Positions 62,956-64,000 of a stretch of DNA of 64,000 nt are shown here, piece after piece; position 1 is the stretch's first letter, and each line of letters starts with the position of its first letter. The translations under genes were made by a program, and so were the position numbers. Under the pieces are notes generated by a model. It was not told where the DNA came from, made no database searches, and saw nothing but the letters and a program-made list of their open reading frames with translations. This DNA is from Bacteroides mediterraneensis (GTDB lineage Bacteria; Bacteroidota; Bacteroidia; Bacteroidales; Bacteroidaceae), in contig NZ_JACJKA010000020.1 of the NCBI RefSeq assembly GCF_016900355.1, positions 1 to 64,000 on the forward strand, written 5' to 3'.

Positions 62956-64000
62956 ATGAATGCCCGAATTAAAGCGCTGATTCATTTCCTCGACGACGGA
63001 ATATGGCGCATCCGAGAAGAAGAGGTGACTCCCCTCCAGTGGAAAATCTATACTTACATCAAGATTATTTACCTTTCTATTATTCAGTTCATCAAAGACC
63101 GTATCGTGGTACGTGCCTCCGCACTGACCTACAGCACCCTGCTTTCCATCATCCCTATTCTGGCCCTGCTGTTCGCCATCGCCCGCGGTTTCGGATTCGA
63201 CACACTAATTGAGGCACAGATCCGACAAGGAATGACCGGTACCCAGGCCGAACTGATTTTTAGCTGGATCAACTCTTACCTGGAGCACGCTCAAAGTGGT
63301 ATCTTCATCGGTATCGGCCTGATTATGCTGTTAGGCACCATCCTGCTGCTGATTGACAACATCGAACGCAGCTTCAATGCCATCTGGCAGGTGAAGAAAC
63401 CCCGCAGTGTATTCCGGCAAATCACTGACTATTTCTCCATGATTTTGCTGCTCCCCATCCTACTGGTGGTTTCCAGCGGTCTCACCATCTTCATGATGAC
63501 CTATGTAAAGGAAATGGACAACTTCATGGTGCTGGCCCCTATCCTAAAATTCTTTGTCCGACTCATCCCCTACGCCCTTATCTGGGGTATGTTCATCGGA
63601 CTCTATACCTTCATGCCCAACACGAAAGTCAAACTCTCACACGCCTGGCTTCCCGGTGTACTGGCCGGCAGTGCTTTTCAGGCCTTCCAATACTTTTACA
63701 TCAACAGCCAGATATGGGTCTCCAACTACAACGCCATCTACGGAAGCTTCGCCGCTATCCCCCTCTTCCTTTTGTGGACACAGATTTCCTGGAGCATCTG
63801 CCTGTTCGGTGCAGAAATGAGCTACATCAGCCAAAACGTTTCTACCTTCAACTTCGGAAAGGAAACAGCCCACATCAGCCGCCGCTTCCACGACTTCTTC
63901 TGTACCATCATCCTGAGTTCCATCTGTAAACGGTTTGCCACAGGCGGACAACCTTACACGGCAGAAGCACTCAGCACAGAGCATAAAATCCCTATTCGGC
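62956..64000 (+). CDS. YihY/virulence factor BrkB family membrane protein (partial)
   Basis: An open frame of 348 codons that runs off the window. It has five or six membrane segments. Family marks are RASALTYSTLLSIIPILALL, SFNAIWQV and the closing LLWTQISWSICLFGAEMSY, followed by a cytosolic part (HISRRFHDFFC). BrkB/YihY proteins are inner-membrane proteins of unclear function. It starts 20 nt after rnpB, so the RNA may share a promoter with it; the T-run suggests partial termination. Confidence 0.9.
   Translation, partial: MNARIKALIHFLDDGIWRIREEEVTPLQWKIYTYIKIIYLSIIQFIKDRIVVRASALTYSTLLSIIPILALLFAIARGFGFDTLIEAQIRQGMTGTQAELIFSWINSYLEHAQSGIFIGIGLIMLLGTILLLIDNIERSFNAIWQVKKPRSVFRQITDYFSMILLLPILLVVSSGLTIFMMTYVKEMDNFMVLAPILKFFVRLIPYALIWGMFIGLYTFMPNTKVKLSHAWLPGVLAGSAFQAFQYFYINSQIWVSNYNAIYGSFAAIPLFLLWTQISWSICLFGAEMSYISQNVSTFNFGKETAHISRRFHDFFCTIILSSICKRFATGGQPYTAEALSTEHKIPIR

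Overview
The window is chromosomal DNA from a Bacteroidales bacterium, most likely a Bacteroides or Phocaeicola species. Three things support this: the short 286-residue primary sigma factor typical of Bacteroides, promoters of the Bacteroides type (a -7 box TAnnTTTG, sometimes with a -33 TTTG) and no Shine-Dalgarno pairing, and typical Bacteroidales genes (Oar-like TonB-dependent protein, a CusA-TolC fusion, a GluP-type sugar transporter).

Layout. 1-1.9 kb: an ABC-F ATPase whose 3' flank carries a 22-nt tandem palindrome array. 2.1-27.6 kb: a complete but divergent type VI secretion (contractile injection) locus. Its first half encodes the ClpV-type unfoldase, sheath TssB/TssC, four Hcp-fold proteins, a large VgrG, a repetitive spike-associated protein and a PAAR-like tip. 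Two opposite-strand genes follow (a ribosome-recycling-factor-like protein and a secreted PEGA-repeat protein). The second half is a separate plus-strand operon with baseplate genes (TssG-, TssK-, TssE- and TssF-like) interleaved with an E1-like enzyme, a ubiquitin-like protein and an E2-like enzyme. It ends with three envelope genes, the last a lipoprotein/membrane protein with a vWA-like periplasmic domain, a RING-H2-like zinc finger and an FHA domain. No TssJ/L/M was seen and no TssN-R was confidently recognised, so the three envelope genes probably replace the usual membrane complex.

This is the most notable content: E1, E2, ubiquitin-like protein and a candidate RING E3 in one transcription region with the baseplate of an injection machine. 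E1 overlaps the TssG-like gene by 4 bp. My reading, which is inference, is that protein conjugation modifies or gates the injection machine, or tags a cargo. Bacterial E1/E2/YukD-like Ubl/RING operons have been described computationally before; the link with a T6SS baseplate operon is what deserves testing.

27.6-34.8 kb (minus): a metal-type RND efflux operon (RND pump fused to an outer-membrane-factor domain, lipoprotein adaptor) followed by a LytS/LytTR two-component pair. 35-37 kb: grpE-dnaJ and a small envelope protein. 37.7-43 kb: folC, then the galactose operon galM-transporter-galK. 43-50.3 kb: a DUF3843-like protein, an MFS transporter, an Oar-like TonB-dependent protein and an ecto-nucleotide phosphodiesterase-like protein. 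50.3-57.7 kb: a second ABC-F gene (EttA) with a larger copy of the same 22-nt palindrome array, an MFS transporter, panB, a HAD phosphatase, a MATE exporter and an Nramp metal transporter. 57.8-64 kb: a clostripain-family lipoprotein with a small secreted partner, rpoD, a DegP/HtrA protease, RNase P RNA, and a YihY/BrkB membrane protein cut by the window end.

No tRNA, insertion sequence, integrase or CRISPR array was seen. The secretion locus is more AT-rich than the flanks, which suggests acquisition, but no mobility gene marks its edges.
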